The notes under the pieces were generated by a model, which did not search any database, was not told the DNA's origin, and worked only from the letters and a program-made list of their open reading frames with translations. A DNA stretch of 64,000 nucleotides from JABAAE01 sp036336715 (GTDB taxonomy: Bacteria > Planctomycetota > Planctomycetia > Pirellulales > Pirellulaceae), in the NCBI GenBank assembly GCA_036336715.1, contig JAYZFP010000114.1, forward strand, positions 10,177 through 74,176, given 5' to 3'. The position numbers and the translations under genes are program-made. Positions within the stretch are counted from its first letter, which is position 1. Every line of letters begins with the position of its first letter. Below are positions 8,522-17,785 of the stretch, piece after piece.

Positions 8522-11500
8522 ACCTGTTCCAATCGTTTATCAACAATCCCGTCAAGGTCTCTGTTGGCGTATTGATCGTCGGTCTGTTTGGCACGATTTC
8601 ATTGATCAACATGCCCAAACAGATGATCCCGGCGGTTGAAAACCCGGTTCTTTCGGTCGAAACCAGTTGGCCCGGCGCCAGTCCCCATGAAATTGAACGC
8701 GAAATAGTCCAGGAGCAGGAAGAACAGCTGGCATCCATTGAAGGCCTGGTAAAAATGTCCTCCAGCTGCCGGGATTCGCAAGCCGACATCACACTTGAAT
8801 TCGCCGTAGGCACCAACATCGAAGACGCCATGATGCGTGTCAACACTCGGCTGCAACAGGTGAGCGATTACCCCGTCAATGCCCGGGAACCGGTGATCGA
8901 AGCATCTTCAACCGAGGACAGCCCGATCGCTCGATTTGCCCTCACCGCCCGTCCGCCGACGCTGGAAAAAATCAGGGACTTTCAGGCATCCCATCCCAAC
9001 CTCGCTGAATCCCTGCAACCCGCCATCACAGCTGCCAATACCGGCCTCCGCGTCTACCGCCTGGGAAAAATCTACGAACAGCTGGGCAGCGAATTTCCCG
9101 AGCTCAAGGAACTTTTGCCGGCGGACGTGGACCTGCAGGAGGTCCGGAAGATTTCCGAGGACATTATCGAAGCCCGTTTTGAACGGGTACCCGGTGTTTC
9201 CGAGGCGGATACCTATGGAGGACAGGAAGAGGAACTCCAGGTCATCATCGATCCGGAAAAGCTGGCAGCGCGGCAATTGACAGTCGCGGACGTACGAAAC
9301 GCCCTGACCGGACAGAACAAGGACACTTCGGGCGGAAACCTCTGGGAGGGCAAGCGTCGCTGGGTCATCCGCATCCTGGGGCAATTCCGCGATCCGGAAC
9401 ATGTGAAGCAGCAGATTCTCGTTATGGACCGGAACAACCCGGTCTATGTGGGGGATGTGGCAGACGTCAAGGTGGCCTACAAAAAGCTGGACAGCATTTC
9501 GCGTCGTTACGGCATGGCCAGTAATGGCCTGAGTATTCGACGGGCCTCGGGGGCTAACGTGCTCGAGGTGATGGACGGTGTTCGCGAGGCAACACGGGAA
9601 CTGAACGAAGGAATCCTGCGCCGCCTGGACCTGGAACTTTTCCAGTACTACGACGAAACCGAATACATCCGTTCTGCCATTGGACTGGTTCAGCAGAACA
9701 TCTTCGTGGGAGCGGCACTGACAATCGTCGTCCTCTTGCTCTTCCTGCATCTCGGTCGACGTTCGCTGCTGGCAGTCCCCCTGATCGCTGCCAGCGCGCT
9801 GGCCACGGTATTTCTCTCTCCCTGGTTTTTCCTGGTGACCCTGACGCTGATGATCGGAGCAGGCTTCTGGTTCGGGCGTGGAGCACTGGTTGTTGGCCTT
9901 GCGATTCCCGTCAGCGTAGTGGGTACCTTCCTGCTGTTGGGCCTGATGGGAAGATCATTGAATGTGATCAGCCTGGCCGGCCTCGCCTTTGCAGTAGGAA
10001 TGCTGGTCGACAACGCGGTTGTCGTGCTGGAAAACATCTATCGTCGCCGCCAGATGAGGGAAAACTCCCGGACCGCGGCCAGCCGGGGCACTGCAGAAGT
10101 CTCAGGCGCCGTGGTGGCGTCCACCCTGACCACGATAGCCGTGTTTGTTCCTGTGCTGTTTGTCCAGGAAACCTCGGGACAACTGTTTCGCGATATTGCT
10201 TTGGCAATCAGTTGCGCAGTAGGACTTTCGCTGCTGGTTTCCTTTACCATGATCCCGACCGCTGCAGCACGATTGTTTGCCAGCGATCATTCCATCGCCG
10301 GGCTCAAAGATGCCCTACCGGGTACCGAAGGCCCCACGACCGGGTCTGCCCAGGCAGCGGTAACCCGACCGGTTTCCACCAGTGGGCTCGAAGCCTGGCT
10401 TGCCGCCAGTGGCGAAAAATTTTCCAACAGGATCACCGGGCTGAATCATTTCATTCTTGGCAGTCGAAAACGCTCGGTGACACTTGTGATTGGCATGGTG
10501 CTGCTGGCCACCGGCCTGGCCTGGCTCCTTTTCCCCAAGGTCGAGTACCTTCCGGAGGGAAACCGCAATTTCGTATTCTGCCGACTCTCCCCCCCACCGG
10601 GCTACAACATGGAGAGATTGATGGAGATGGGGGAAAAGGTGGAAGCGGACCTGCAGCCCTACTGGAATACCGACCCGGACAGCCCCGAAGCCGAGAAACT
10701 CGATTACCCGACCATTGATTATTATTTTTACTCGGTTCGAGGAACGTCCGTCTTCATGGGCTTTCGCACCCGGGACCCTTCCCGGATCCGGGAGCTGATC
10801 CCGCTGGCCAGGCAGGTGGGGTCCCAATTCCCCGGAACGCGTGCACTGTCCAAACAATCCAGCCTCTTTTCAAGGGGCATTTCATCCGGCCGAAATATTG
10901 ATATTGAAATCACCGGGACGGACCTGGTGGAACTTACGGAAGTGGGCCGACGCATCCTCGGTGAAGTCAAACGATTGATCCCGGAAGCGCAGGCGATGCC
11001 ACAACCCAGCCTCGATCTTTCGAGTCCTCAGGTCCATATCAACCCCAAACTGGTCGAGTCCTCCGAAAATGGCATCTCGGCAATGGAACTGGGATACACA
11101 GTGGATGCCTTTGTCGACGGGGCGTACGCAGGCGACTACTTTGTGGGGGGCGACAAAATCGACCTGACCATCATTGGCAAAGATGCTTTTGAAGGGAGAA
11201 CCCAGGACATCCTCTCGCTGCCGATTTCCACACGTACCGGAGACATTGTCCCCCTTTCCGCCGTCGCCAACGTGAAATACAGCAGTGGACCTGAAGCCAT
11301 CTACCACCGGGAGAGGTTGCGGGCCATCACCATTTCGGTGACCCCCCCCCTGACAATGCCCCTCGAACAAGCGATGGAGATGATTGACGAACAGATCATT
11401 GGCAAGCTGCATGACGAAGATGTTCTGGGAAGCGAATTGCGGGCATCGCTTTCGGGCACGGCGGACAAACTGCGGCAGTCCTGGGATGCCCTGAAATGGA

Positions 11501-12090
11501 ACCTGCTGCTGGCCCTTGCCATTACCTACCTGCTGATGGCAGCATTGTTTGAATCCTGGCTTTATCCGTTCGTGATTCTTTTCAGTGTCCCACTGGGGGC
11601 GGTAGGTGGGCTGCTGGGTCTCTGGATTGTCAACTTTTTTGTTTACCAGGCACTCGACGTAATCACGATGCTCGGGTTCGTTATCCTGATCGGTACAGTG
11701 GTCAACAATGCCATTTTGATTGTTCATCAATCTCTGAATTTCATCCGGGAAGAGGGAATGTCGCCTGGTGAAGCGGTTCCCGCGAGCGTCAGTACCCGCA
11801 TTCGACCGATTTTCATCACCACCACCACGACGGTGCTTGGACTGCTGCCCCTGGTGGTCTTCCCGGGCGCGGGAAGTGAACTCTACCGGGGAATCGGCTC
11901 GGTGGTTCTGGGAGGGCTGCTGGTTTCCACGGTCTTTACCCTGTTCCTGGTCCCAGCCGTTTTCGTTTTGATGATGGATTTGAAATCGTGGCTGACCACT
12001 TCGTTCTCCAGGTCAAGGCCTACCGACGATGAACGGCCAGCGGATTTTTCTCACGGCGAGGCCCCCCCTCAACCAGTCCATCCCGTTTAA
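8518..12090 (+). CDS. RND efflux transporter permease (AcrB/HAE-like)
   Basis: A 1190-residue proton-driven inner-membrane pump, probably exporting toxic compounds with the upstream adaptor. RND features: a first membrane helix after MNLFQSFINNPVKVSV, porter-domain text (WPGASPHEIE, DPEKLAARQLTVADVRNAL), and the TM4 motif GMLVDNAVVVLENIY with the proton-relay Asp near residue 498. The second half ends with GTVVNNAILIVHQSLNFIRE and TTTTTVLGLLPLVVFPGAG. It is about 140 residues longer than a typical AcrB. Part of the excess is a hydrophobic segment of about 45 residues (about 415-460) inserted just before the usual GLAIPVSVVGTF. Other extra residues lie in the porter domain near 150-210 and in the cytoplasmic linker near 590-630. 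Confidence 0.94.
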   Translation: MNLFQSFINNPVKVSVGVLIVGLFGTISLINMPKQMIPAVENPVLSVETSWPGASPHEIEREIVQEQEEQLASIEGLVKMSSSCRDSQADITLEFAVGTNIEDAMMRVNTRLQQVSDYPVNAREPVIEASSTEDSPIARFALTARPPTLEKIRDFQASHPNLAESLQPAITAANTGLRVYRLGKIYEQLGSEFPELKELLPADVDLQEVRKISEDIIEARFERVPGVSEADTYGGQEEELQVIIDPEKLAARQLTVADVRNALTGQNKDTSGGNLWEGKRRWVIRILGQFRDPEHVKQQILVMDRNNPVYVGDVADVKVAYKKLDSISRRYGMASNGLSIRRASGANVLEVMDGVREATRELNEGILRRLDLELFQYYDETEYIRSAIGLVQQNIFVGAALTIVVLLLFLHLGRRSLLAVPLIAASALATVFLSPWFFLVTLTLMIGAGFWFGRGALVVGLAIPVSVVGTFLLLGLMGRSLNVISLAGLAFAVGMLVDNAVVVLENIYRRRQMRENSRTAASRGTAEVSGAVVASTLTTIAVFVPVLFVQETSGQLFRDIALAISCAVGLSLLVSFTMIPTAAARLFASDHSIAGLKDALPGTEGPTTGSAQAAVTRPVSTSGLEAWLAASGEKFSNRITGLNHFILGSRKRSVTLVIGMVLLATGLAWLLFPKVEYLPEGNRNFVFCRLSPPPGYNMERLMEMGEKVEADLQPYWNTDPDSPEAEKLDYPTIDYYFYSVRGTSVFMGFRTRDPSRIRELIPLARQVGSQFPGTRALSKQSSLFSRGISSGRNIDIEITGTDLVELTEVGRRILGEVKRLIPEAQAMPQPSLDLSSPQVHINPKLVESSENGISAMELGYTVDAFVDGAYAGDYFVGGDKIDLTIIGKDAFEGRTQDILSLPISTRTGDIVPLSAVANVKYSSGPEAIYHRERLRAITISVTPPLTMPLEQAMEMIDEQIIGKLHDEDVLGSELRASLSGTADKLRQSWDALKWNLLLALAITYLLMAALFESWLYPFVILFSVPLGAVGGLLGLWIVNFFVYQALDVITMLGFVILIGTVVNNAILIVHQSLNFIREEGMSPGEAVPASVSTRIRPIFITTTTTVLGLLPLVVFPGAGSELYRGIGSVVLGGLLVSTVFTLFLVPAVFVLMMDLKSWLTTSFSRSRPTDDERPADFSHGEAPPQPVHPV

Positions 12091-12321
12091 ATCGCCCGCC
12101 CTGCTGTTTTGGAGCAGAACCCTGGGGGAATCCAGACCAACCAGGTCATCTCTGTACGGCGGCAGCATTGGCCGCCAGGGGACTTCAACCTGCATCGAAA
12201 TTCTTCATTGCAGATCCTGTCATTCAATTTTTTCCCGGCAAACATTGGCCAATCCGGGCGAAACGCCGTCTGCGTTTGAGACCAAAAGGGCTTTTTCAAT
12301 AACTTTTTCCAGGGGAACGGC
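12091..12321. other. Intergenic region upstream of the DUF1559 operon
   Basis: No gene is supported here. With the promoter and palindrome that follow, the complete gap before the DUF1559 gene is 294 bases. No clear terminator for the RND operon was seen. Confidence 0.5.
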
Positions 12322-12349
12322 TTGCACCCTGCCAAAACCCTGCTAAACT
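12322..12349 (+). promoter_or_regulatory. Possible sigma-70-like promoter of the DUF1559 operon
   Basis: TTGCAC (12322-12327) and TAAACT (12344-12349) are separated by 16 bases and sit 36 bases upstream of the DUF1559 ATG. Matches to consensus are partial (3/6 and 4/6). The location directly before a palindrome supports the call. Confidence 0.35.
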
Positions 12350-12368
12350 ATTGAGACTGAGTCTTAAT
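12350..12368. promoter_or_regulatory. 19-bp near-perfect palindrome, candidate operator
   Basis: The arms ATTGAGACT and AGTCTTAAT flank a central G at 12359, with 8 of 9 positions complementary (only 12353/12365 mismatch). It directly follows the candidate -10 and ends 16 bases before the DUF1559 ATG, a typical repressor position. The inner 7-1-7 form (TGAGACT-G-AGTCTTA) resembles operators of dimeric metal regulators such as the Fur family. The regulator is inferred from shape only. Confidence 0.5.
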
Positions 12369-12384
12369 TTCAACAAAGGTAGTC

Positions 12385-13236
12385 ATGCAAAAAAATAAGG
12401 GTTTTACACTTGTTGAATTATTGGTGGTGATCGCCATTATCGGGATTTTGTTAGCGTTACTTCTGCCCGCCGTTCAAGCGGCTCGCGAGGCCGCCAGAAG
12501 GACGCAATGTGCAAATAACCTGAAACAGGTTTCGCTGGCAGTGCACAACTACCACGACACGCTCAAAAAATTCCCCTATGCCTCGATCTGGCGAACCAAG
12601 TACTACAGCGCTTTTACTGCCATTCTCCCGTATGTCGAAAATCAGAATATTTTTGATCAGTACGACGGCAGATTCAGCGCCTTCCATCCAACTAACGGAA
12701 TCATCGGACAGGAAATCCCGACCTTTCTATGCCCGGCCATGGCCCGAAATCGTGAAATCTATCCAATGAGGGGAGAAACAGGTGCGATGTCCAGCTACGC
12801 CGTAAACGTTGGCACCAACAATGCGTGGTACGGACCCAATAACGGGGCTTTCCGTTACGACACTGACCCGGAAACGATCAAGCTGGCCAGTTTCCTGGAT
12901 GGAACCTCCAACACCCTGCTGGTGGGAGAACTGGATTTCGGACTGCGGAATTATTACTGGCGCGGGTTGGAGGAAGTCCGCTGGGGAGTGACCCAGTGGG
13001 GCATCGGTTACCCTGGGTATTCCATCGCCACCACCCAGGGAATTTACAACAGCGATTACCTGATCAATGGATACGATGAATTCATGACTTTCCGAAGCGA
13101 CCATCCGACCGGTTGCAACTTTGCGATGGCGGACGGAGCGGTCAGGTTCATCCCGGAAACGATTGACAAGGTGGTCCTGGATGCAAGCGCTACCACTCGC
13201 GGTGGCGAAATCGAAACCGTCTCAAACCAACACTGA
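12385..13236 (+). CDS. DUF1559 protein with type IV pilin-like N-terminus
   Basis: A 283-residue protein with a class III prepilin-type start (KGFTLVELLVVIAIIGILLA): a basic leader, cleavage before the Phe, conserved Glu+5 and a hydrophobic helix. Then follow the family motif AREAARRTQCANNLKQVSLA and, at the C-terminus, FRSDHPTGCNFAMADGAVRFI. This DUF1559 architecture is greatly expanded in planctomycetes. The proteins are probably processed by a prepilin peptidase and retained in the envelope, but their function is unknown. It leads the run of same-strand genes to 17615 and is followed by a small lipoprotein gene 16 bases on, a common arrangement. Confidence 0.95.
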   Translation: MQKNKGFTLVELLVVIAIIGILLALLLPAVQAAREAARRTQCANNLKQVSLAVHNYHDTLKKFPYASIWRTKYYSAFTAILPYVENQNIFDQYDGRFSAFHPTNGIIGQEIPTFLCPAMARNREIYPMRGETGAMSSYAVNVGTNNAWYGPNNGAFRYDTDPETIKLASFLDGTSNTLLVGELDFGLRNYYWRGLEEVRWGVTQWGIGYPGYSIATTQGIYNSDYLINGYDEFMTFRSDHPTGCNFAMADGAVRFIPETIDKVVLDASATTRGGEIETVSNQH

Positions 13237-13252
13237 ACAGGAGTTTGCTTTT

Positions 13253-13789
13253 ATGGACATCGTAAAAATGATTCTGATGCATCTCGTTGTGATTGGTGGC
13301 TTTGTGGTAGTCGGAGCGATGGCAGTGGTAACCGCTCGAGTGATCAGGAGAAAAGGAACCCGATTTTTGCCAAAAACATCAATCGTCATACTGCTGTTGT
13401 TGGCAGGGTGTGGGCAAACGAATGGGAGACTCGCTGTTGTCGGGGAAGTTTCGCTCGACGGCAAGGCTGTTCAATCCGGCTCCATCCTGTTTGTTCCCGA
13501 AACAAGAGGCCCCAAGGTCGGCACCAAAATCAAAAATGGTCACTTTCAATTCACTAGCGACAACGGTCCGCTCACCGGGTCGTACCGGGTGGAAATCTTC
13601 GCAGACGAGCAAGATGCTATTCCACTGGACGATCCCTTATCATTCACAAAACAGATGGAAGAATCCCCGAAGAGGATTGTCCCCTCCAACAGTATCCCGG
13701 AAGTGTTCAATCGGAGATCCCAATTGACCGCCGCCCCAAGTCCAGGCAATCTTCAAATCAACTTCAACCTCCAATCGAGTATCGAATGA
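13253..13789 (+). CDS. Small planctomycete lipoprotein, carboxypeptidase-regulatory-like fold
   Basis: A 178-residue protein. The ATG at 13253 is preceded by AGGAG about 8 bases upstream. The first 30 residues form a hydrophobic helix (MILMHLVVIGGFVVVGAMAV), a basic stretch follows (RVIRRKGTRF), and then a second hydrophobic run ends in the lipobox LLAGC (Cys53). The mature part (GEVSLDGKAVQSGSILFVP, then a beta-rich region ending INFNLQ) resembles small beta-sandwich lipoproteins found downstream of DUF1559 genes. The double hydrophobic N-terminus is odd: translation may really begin at the internal ATG at residue 23, or the protein may be doubly anchored. Its stop overlaps the next start (ATGA). 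Confidence 0.8.
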   Translation: MDIVKMILMHLVVIGGFVVVGAMAVVTARVIRRKGTRFLPKTSIVILLLLAGCGQTNGRLAVVGEVSLDGKAVQSGSILFVPETRGPKVGTKIKNGHFQFTSDNGPLTGSYRVEIFADEQDAIPLDDPLSFTKQMEESPKRIVPSNSIPEVFNRRSQLTAAPSPGNLQINFNLQSSIE

Positions 13790-15444
13790 AAAATTTCGAC
13801 AAATTGTTTTTTTTACAACTGCTGCTCTTTTTGACAGGAATTTTTCCCTGCGAAACCCTGACTGCTCACTTTGTCTGGATCGCGAATGACGCTCTAACCG
13901 GGGAAACCAGGGTCTACTTTGGGGAGCGACCGGAACCTGACCAAAAAATGTATCTCAAGGGTATCTCCGGAATTCGTACGTGGTGCGAGACGAAAGATCA
14001 TTTCAGCCTGGCAAAGTTCGAACCAAGGGAAGACGGGGAACTTGGATGGCTGGTTGTGAATGCTGGCAGGAAACACAGCGAGGTTCTTGGCGACGTGACC
14101 TACGGAACCTTCTCCAGGGGGAAACAGGCAATGCTGTTGCATTACTGTGCCAAATACGGCCGAATCCGGAAGCAGCAATCTCTCTCGGAAAAACCCGGCA
14201 GACTCTTGCCACTGGATATCCACGCCGCAGTAAACGGCGCGAAACTGAATTTCTGCGTCACCTCGAAGCAAAAGCCACTTGGGGGTTGCGAGGTAACGGT
14301 CATGGTGAACGGAGAGTCAAGGGATTACGAGACCAATGACCAGGGGAAATTTTCCGTTGCAGCCTGCAAAGGGCGCTTTCTTGTCCGTGCAAAATCAGTG
14401 GACCCTACACCGGGACGTCATGGGGAAGAAGACTATGCCGAACGGAGGACCTATTGCACGCTTGTACTGGATGTCCTCGAGAATTCCCTACCGACAGGTA
14501 ACGAACGGCAATCCGATACCTCCCAACAACAAAGCGAACTGGAATTGGCCGACATCCCCGAGGGCCTGACCAGCTTTGGTGGTGCGGTGGCGAACAACCG
14601 GATTTACCTGTACGGAGGGCATACCGGAACGGCTCACAATTATTACGAGTCAGGTCAAAACAAAACACTTTACGAACTGGATCTCCGCAAACCAGATCGT
14701 TGGAACCGTGTCGCGCAGGGACTGGGACTGCAGGGATTGGCAATGGTCACCTGCCAGGGAAAACTCTACCGACTCGGGGGATTCCACGCCCACAACAGGG
14801 AGGGCGAAAAACAGGACCTGAGAAGCGTTCCCGATTTTGCCGTCTTCGACTTCGATCAAAAAAAATGGCGTGCCTTGCAGCCGATGCCCACCGGAAGATC
14901 CTCCTTTGATGCGGTCGTGGTAAAGGACACGATCTACGTGGTAGGTGGATGGACCATGAGGGGGCAGGAGGAAGCCACTTGGTGCAAGACGGCCCTCAAA
15001 TTCGATCTGTCAAAAGACGATTCCCGGTGGGAGACGATTGCAACTCCCCCTTTCCAGAGAAGGGCCCTCAGCCTGGGATTCCAGGCCGACCGCCTGGTTG
15101 CCATCGGTGGAATGCAGTCCAAGGGTGGTCCAACGCGAAAAGTCGCTTTTTATGAGATGAAAAAAAATGCATGGTCGGAGGGCCCCGATTTGCCTGACGA
15201 GGGACGCATGGAGGGATTTGGCAGTTCCTCATTCAACGTGGGAGGCCGGCTGATCACCAGCACCTACGGGGGAAACGTCTACCGACTTTCCAAGGATTTT
15301 TCGGAATGGGAATCCATTTCCAAACTGGACGATGGGAGGTTCTTTCATCGCCTGCTTCCACTGGATTCCAAACGGTTTGTCCTGGTGGGAGGAGCGAACA
15401 TGGAAACTGGAAAGTTCCTGGAAGTTGAGGTCCTCTCCAGGTGA
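13786..15444 (+). CDS. Exported DUF4198-like / Kelch beta-propeller fusion
   Basis: A 552-residue exported protein. After a signal peptide comes TAHFVWIANDALTGETRVYF, the typical start of DUF4198-like domains linked to metal-uptake loci, extending to about residue 225 with a second beta-sandwich (DIHAAVNGAKLNFCV onward). Residues about 255-545 form six Kelch-type repeats with GG signatures: IYLYGGHTG, LYRLGGF, IYVVGGW, LVAIGGM, LITSTYGG and FVLVGGAN. DUF4198 and Kelch proteins are usually separate, so the fusion suggests they work as one unit at the cell surface or in the periplasm. Translation is coupled to the lipoprotein gene by a 4-base overlap. Confidence 0.8.
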   Translation: MKNFDKLFFLQLLLFLTGIFPCETLTAHFVWIANDALTGETRVYFGERPEPDQKMYLKGISGIRTWCETKDHFSLAKFEPREDGELGWLVVNAGRKHSEVLGDVTYGTFSRGKQAMLLHYCAKYGRIRKQQSLSEKPGRLLPLDIHAAVNGAKLNFCVTSKQKPLGGCEVTVMVNGESRDYETNDQGKFSVAACKGRFLVRAKSVDPTPGRHGEEDYAERRTYCTLVLDVLENSLPTGNERQSDTSQQQSELELADIPEGLTSFGGAVANNRIYLYGGHTGTAHNYYESGQNKTLYELDLRKPDRWNRVAQGLGLQGLAMVTCQGKLYRLGGFHAHNREGEKQDLRSVPDFAVFDFDQKKWRALQPMPTGRSSFDAVVVKDTIYVVGGWTMRGQEEATWCKTALKFDLSKDDSRWETIATPPFQRRALSLGFQADRLVAIGGMQSKGGPTRKVAFYEMKKNAWSEGPDLPDEGRMEGFGSSSFNVGGRLITSTYGGNVYRLSKDFSEWESISKLDDGRFFHRLLPLDSKRFVLVGGANMETGKFLEVEVLSR

Positions 15445-15577
15445 ACGCATCTTCAAAAGGAAATTAACCTGCTTCAGATTAATCTTTCCGACCCATGTTC
15501 CATGCTTTGTGGTTGGTGAATGAATTCCAGCGGAAAATCCTGCAACACTCAATATTTTTCAAACAAGAAATCCCGGA

Positions 15578-16300
15578 ATGAACCAGAAAAACACTCTCCG
15601 GAAACGTCTCAAGCAACTTATCGAATGTGGTTGCATTGACGATGCGGTCGATGAATTGACAGCCGCCCTCAAATTGGATCCAGACAACGGAAATCTCCAC
15701 CAGTTGCTTGGGATGACCTACCACCTGAAAAATGACAACAGAGAAGCCATGAATTCACTGGAAACGGCTTCACTGTTAAAGCCGCTTGAAGTCGATTCCC
15801 AGTTAACCTTGGCTGAATGCTACGCCGAAGAAAACTTCAAGCTTTCGGCGGTCTGCATTTTCACCTTTCTTATGAAACAGGAAAACTTGCCCGGTGAATT
15901 TTATCCAGCGATCGCCAGAGGACTGGGCCGACTGGGACACCCTCGCCAAGCCATGAAAGCCTGCGAGTCAGCTGTGCGATTGCAACCCGAATGCGATCGA
16001 GCCTTGTTTGGACTCGCCCATTACAGGGCAGTTTGTGGGCACCCACTTTCGTCGGTCGTCGGTTTGCTCAGAAAAGCGATCAGTCTGGCGTCTGATTCGC
16101 TGGAGTACCGCATCGTTGCCGCCAGACTCTGCCTGATTTCAAAAAAGCGGGAGGAAGCAGCCTCATTCCTGTCTCCCATTACACGCCAACAAATACTAAA
16201 CAATTCCTGCTCAGCTTGCATCACCAAGCTGTGCAGACTGGCCTCTTTTCTCAAGTTGCACTCAATTGAAACCCTCTGTCAACAACGACTCGACCATTAG
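15578..16300 (+). CDS. Tetratricopeptide-repeat protein
   Basis: A 240-residue soluble protein without signal peptide. TPR-like helical pairs fill most of it: ECGCIDDAVDELTAALKLDP, NGNLHQLLGMTYHLKNDNREA, LGRLGHPRQAMKACESAVRL. The C-terminal part has several Cys residues (NNSCSACITKLCRLASF). It probably acts as a protein-interaction scaffold. It lies 133 bases after the Kelch gene and 7 bases before the PQQ-propeller gene in the same direction, so it is likely part of the same transcription unit. The precise partner is unknown. Confidence 0.8.
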   Translation: MNQKNTLRKRLKQLIECGCIDDAVDELTAALKLDPDNGNLHQLLGMTYHLKNDNREAMNSLETASLLKPLEVDSQLTLAECYAEENFKLSAVCIFTFLMKQENLPGEFYPAIARGLGRLGHPRQAMKACESAVRLQPECDRALFGLAHYRAVCGHPLSSVVGLLRKAISLASDSLEYRIVAARLCLISKKREEAASFLSPITRQQILNNSCSACITKLCRLASFLKLHSIETLCQQRLDH

Positions 16301-16307
16301 GACATTC

Positions 16308-17615
16308 ATGAAAATTTACGGCGCGCTCCTGGTTCCCCTCACATTCCCCCTGGTGGCTGCAAGTGACGACACCTGGAGCTCCTTTCAGAATGGGGGAAAC
16401 CTGAATCCAAAAATTGTCGGCGTGGACTTTTCAGCCGAAGGTTGCTTTGAGCGCAACCATCAATGGTCCACCCGGCTGATGGGTTATGGACAATCGTCCC
16501 CGGTTTACGATGGCAAGCTTCTGTACGTGACCAGCGTCAAGGGGAAATCCAAAGAGAACTGTATCATCCAGGCCAAGAGGATTGAAGATGGAACCGACAT
16601 CTGGCATTACCAGTTGAAAAACAGCTCACCGGAAACCAATTCGAATTATGTCAGCCGCGCAGCCCCCACGCCGGTATGCGATCAACGGGGCGTGATCGCG
16701 TTTTTCGAGGGTGGCAACCTGGTCGCCCTGAACCGCGATGGAAAAGTGCGATGGGAACTGGACCTCGTGAAAAAATTTGGCCCAATCCAGGCACGGCATG
16801 GGCTGGCTTCTTCCCTGGAACAGGACGGGGTAAATGTCTATGTCTGGGTAGAAAGACAGCAGTCTCCCTACCTGCTGGCCATCAACAAGGAAACGGGGGA
16901 AATTGGTTGGAAAACGGATGGGCTTGGTGTCACAAGCTGGAGCAGCCCAAGGCGGGTGCCCGTTGGAAAAAGCCACCACCTCGTCCTGAGCGGCATCGGC
17001 AAAATAGCTGGATACGACCCCAAAAGCGGGAAGCAGCTCTGGCTGTTTGACAAAATTTCGGGCAACTCTACCCCCACTCCTGTCCCGATCGGTAACGGAC
17101 GGTTTCTGATCGGTGCTTCCAGCGGCAGGGGCGAATCGACCACGGGCAAGGCCGCGCAATCCAACGGCCTGGTTCAGATCAGAAGCAAGGACGGAAAGTA
17201 CCAGGCGGAGTTCGTCTGGCAGGCCAAGCAGGCCACTTCCAGCTTCGGCTCGCCCCTGGCCCATGGAGGGCAGGCTTATTTTGTCAATCGAAGTGGAGTC
17301 CTTTTCTGCCTGGATCTGAAAACAGGAGAAGAGGTCTACACCGCGCGGATCAAGTCGAGCGTGTGGGCAACACCGCTGGGTATCGGAAACCAGGTTCTGC
17401 TGTTTGGCAAAGACGCCACCACCACCGTCGTGGACGCAGGCCAATCCTTCAAGAAACTGGCGGTACATACAATCTGGAAAAAGGACCAGGCCACCGAATC
17501 GGAAGGATCGGCGGCCCCCAGCTTTGGTGGACCAGTCCTTTATTCGGGCATCCTCGCGGGAAAATCACTGATCTTCAGGCGTGGAGATCAAATGGCTTGT
17601 GTCCGTTGCAAATGA
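16308..17615 (+). CDS. Exported PQQ-like (BamB-type) beta-propeller protein
   Basis: A 435-residue protein with a short signal peptide (MKIYGALLVPLTFPLVAA). It has repeated propeller blades of the PQQ/WD-like class: LVALNRDGKVRWELDL, LLAINKETGEIGWKTDG, IAGYDPKSGKQLWLFDK, LFCLDLKTGEEVYTARI. The start at 16308 is chosen because it places the signal peptide at the N-terminus; an in-frame TTG at 16266 lies inside the upstream TPR gene. Such proteins occur as BamB scaffolds and as planctomycete surface proteins. No dehydrogenase residues are evident, so an enzymatic role is not claimed. Confidence 0.88.
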   Translation: MKIYGALLVPLTFPLVAASDDTWSSFQNGGNLNPKIVGVDFSAEGCFERNHQWSTRLMGYGQSSPVYDGKLLYVTSVKGKSKENCIIQAKRIEDGTDIWHYQLKNSSPETNSNYVSRAAPTPVCDQRGVIAFFEGGNLVALNRDGKVRWELDLVKKFGPIQARHGLASSLEQDGVNVYVWVERQQSPYLLAINKETGEIGWKTDGLGVTSWSSPRRVPVGKSHHLVLSGIGKIAGYDPKSGKQLWLFDKISGNSTPTPVPIGNGRFLIGASSGRGESTTGKAAQSNGLVQIRSKDGKYQAEFVWQAKQATSSFGSPLAHGGQAYFVNRSGVLFCLDLKTGEEVYTARIKSSVWATPLGIGNQVLLFGKDATTTVVDAGQSFKKLAVHTIWKKDQATESEGSAAPSFGGPVLYSGILAGKSLIFRRGDQMACVRCK

Positions 17616-17785
17616 TCCGTTGTCAATGAAACGGGTGCTGGTCGGTCCGCGAGTCCAAACCACTTCCGCGTGAGTATTCTTGAGCATTGACGGGATCGCA
17701 TCGGCGTGTCCGGCAATTCAAAACGACAAGGCAGACCGCGAATTTCAAAAAGCAGACAATCCCTGGCGAGGGTAATCGGCACCCG

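Noticed and set aside
10882..11730. 282-residue and similar long minus-strand frames within the RND gene
   Set aside because: Caused by high GC content opposite the RND gene; no signal or motif.
16626..17468. 280-residue minus-strand frame
   Set aside because: Antisense to the PQQ propeller gene, which has good repeats and a signal peptide.
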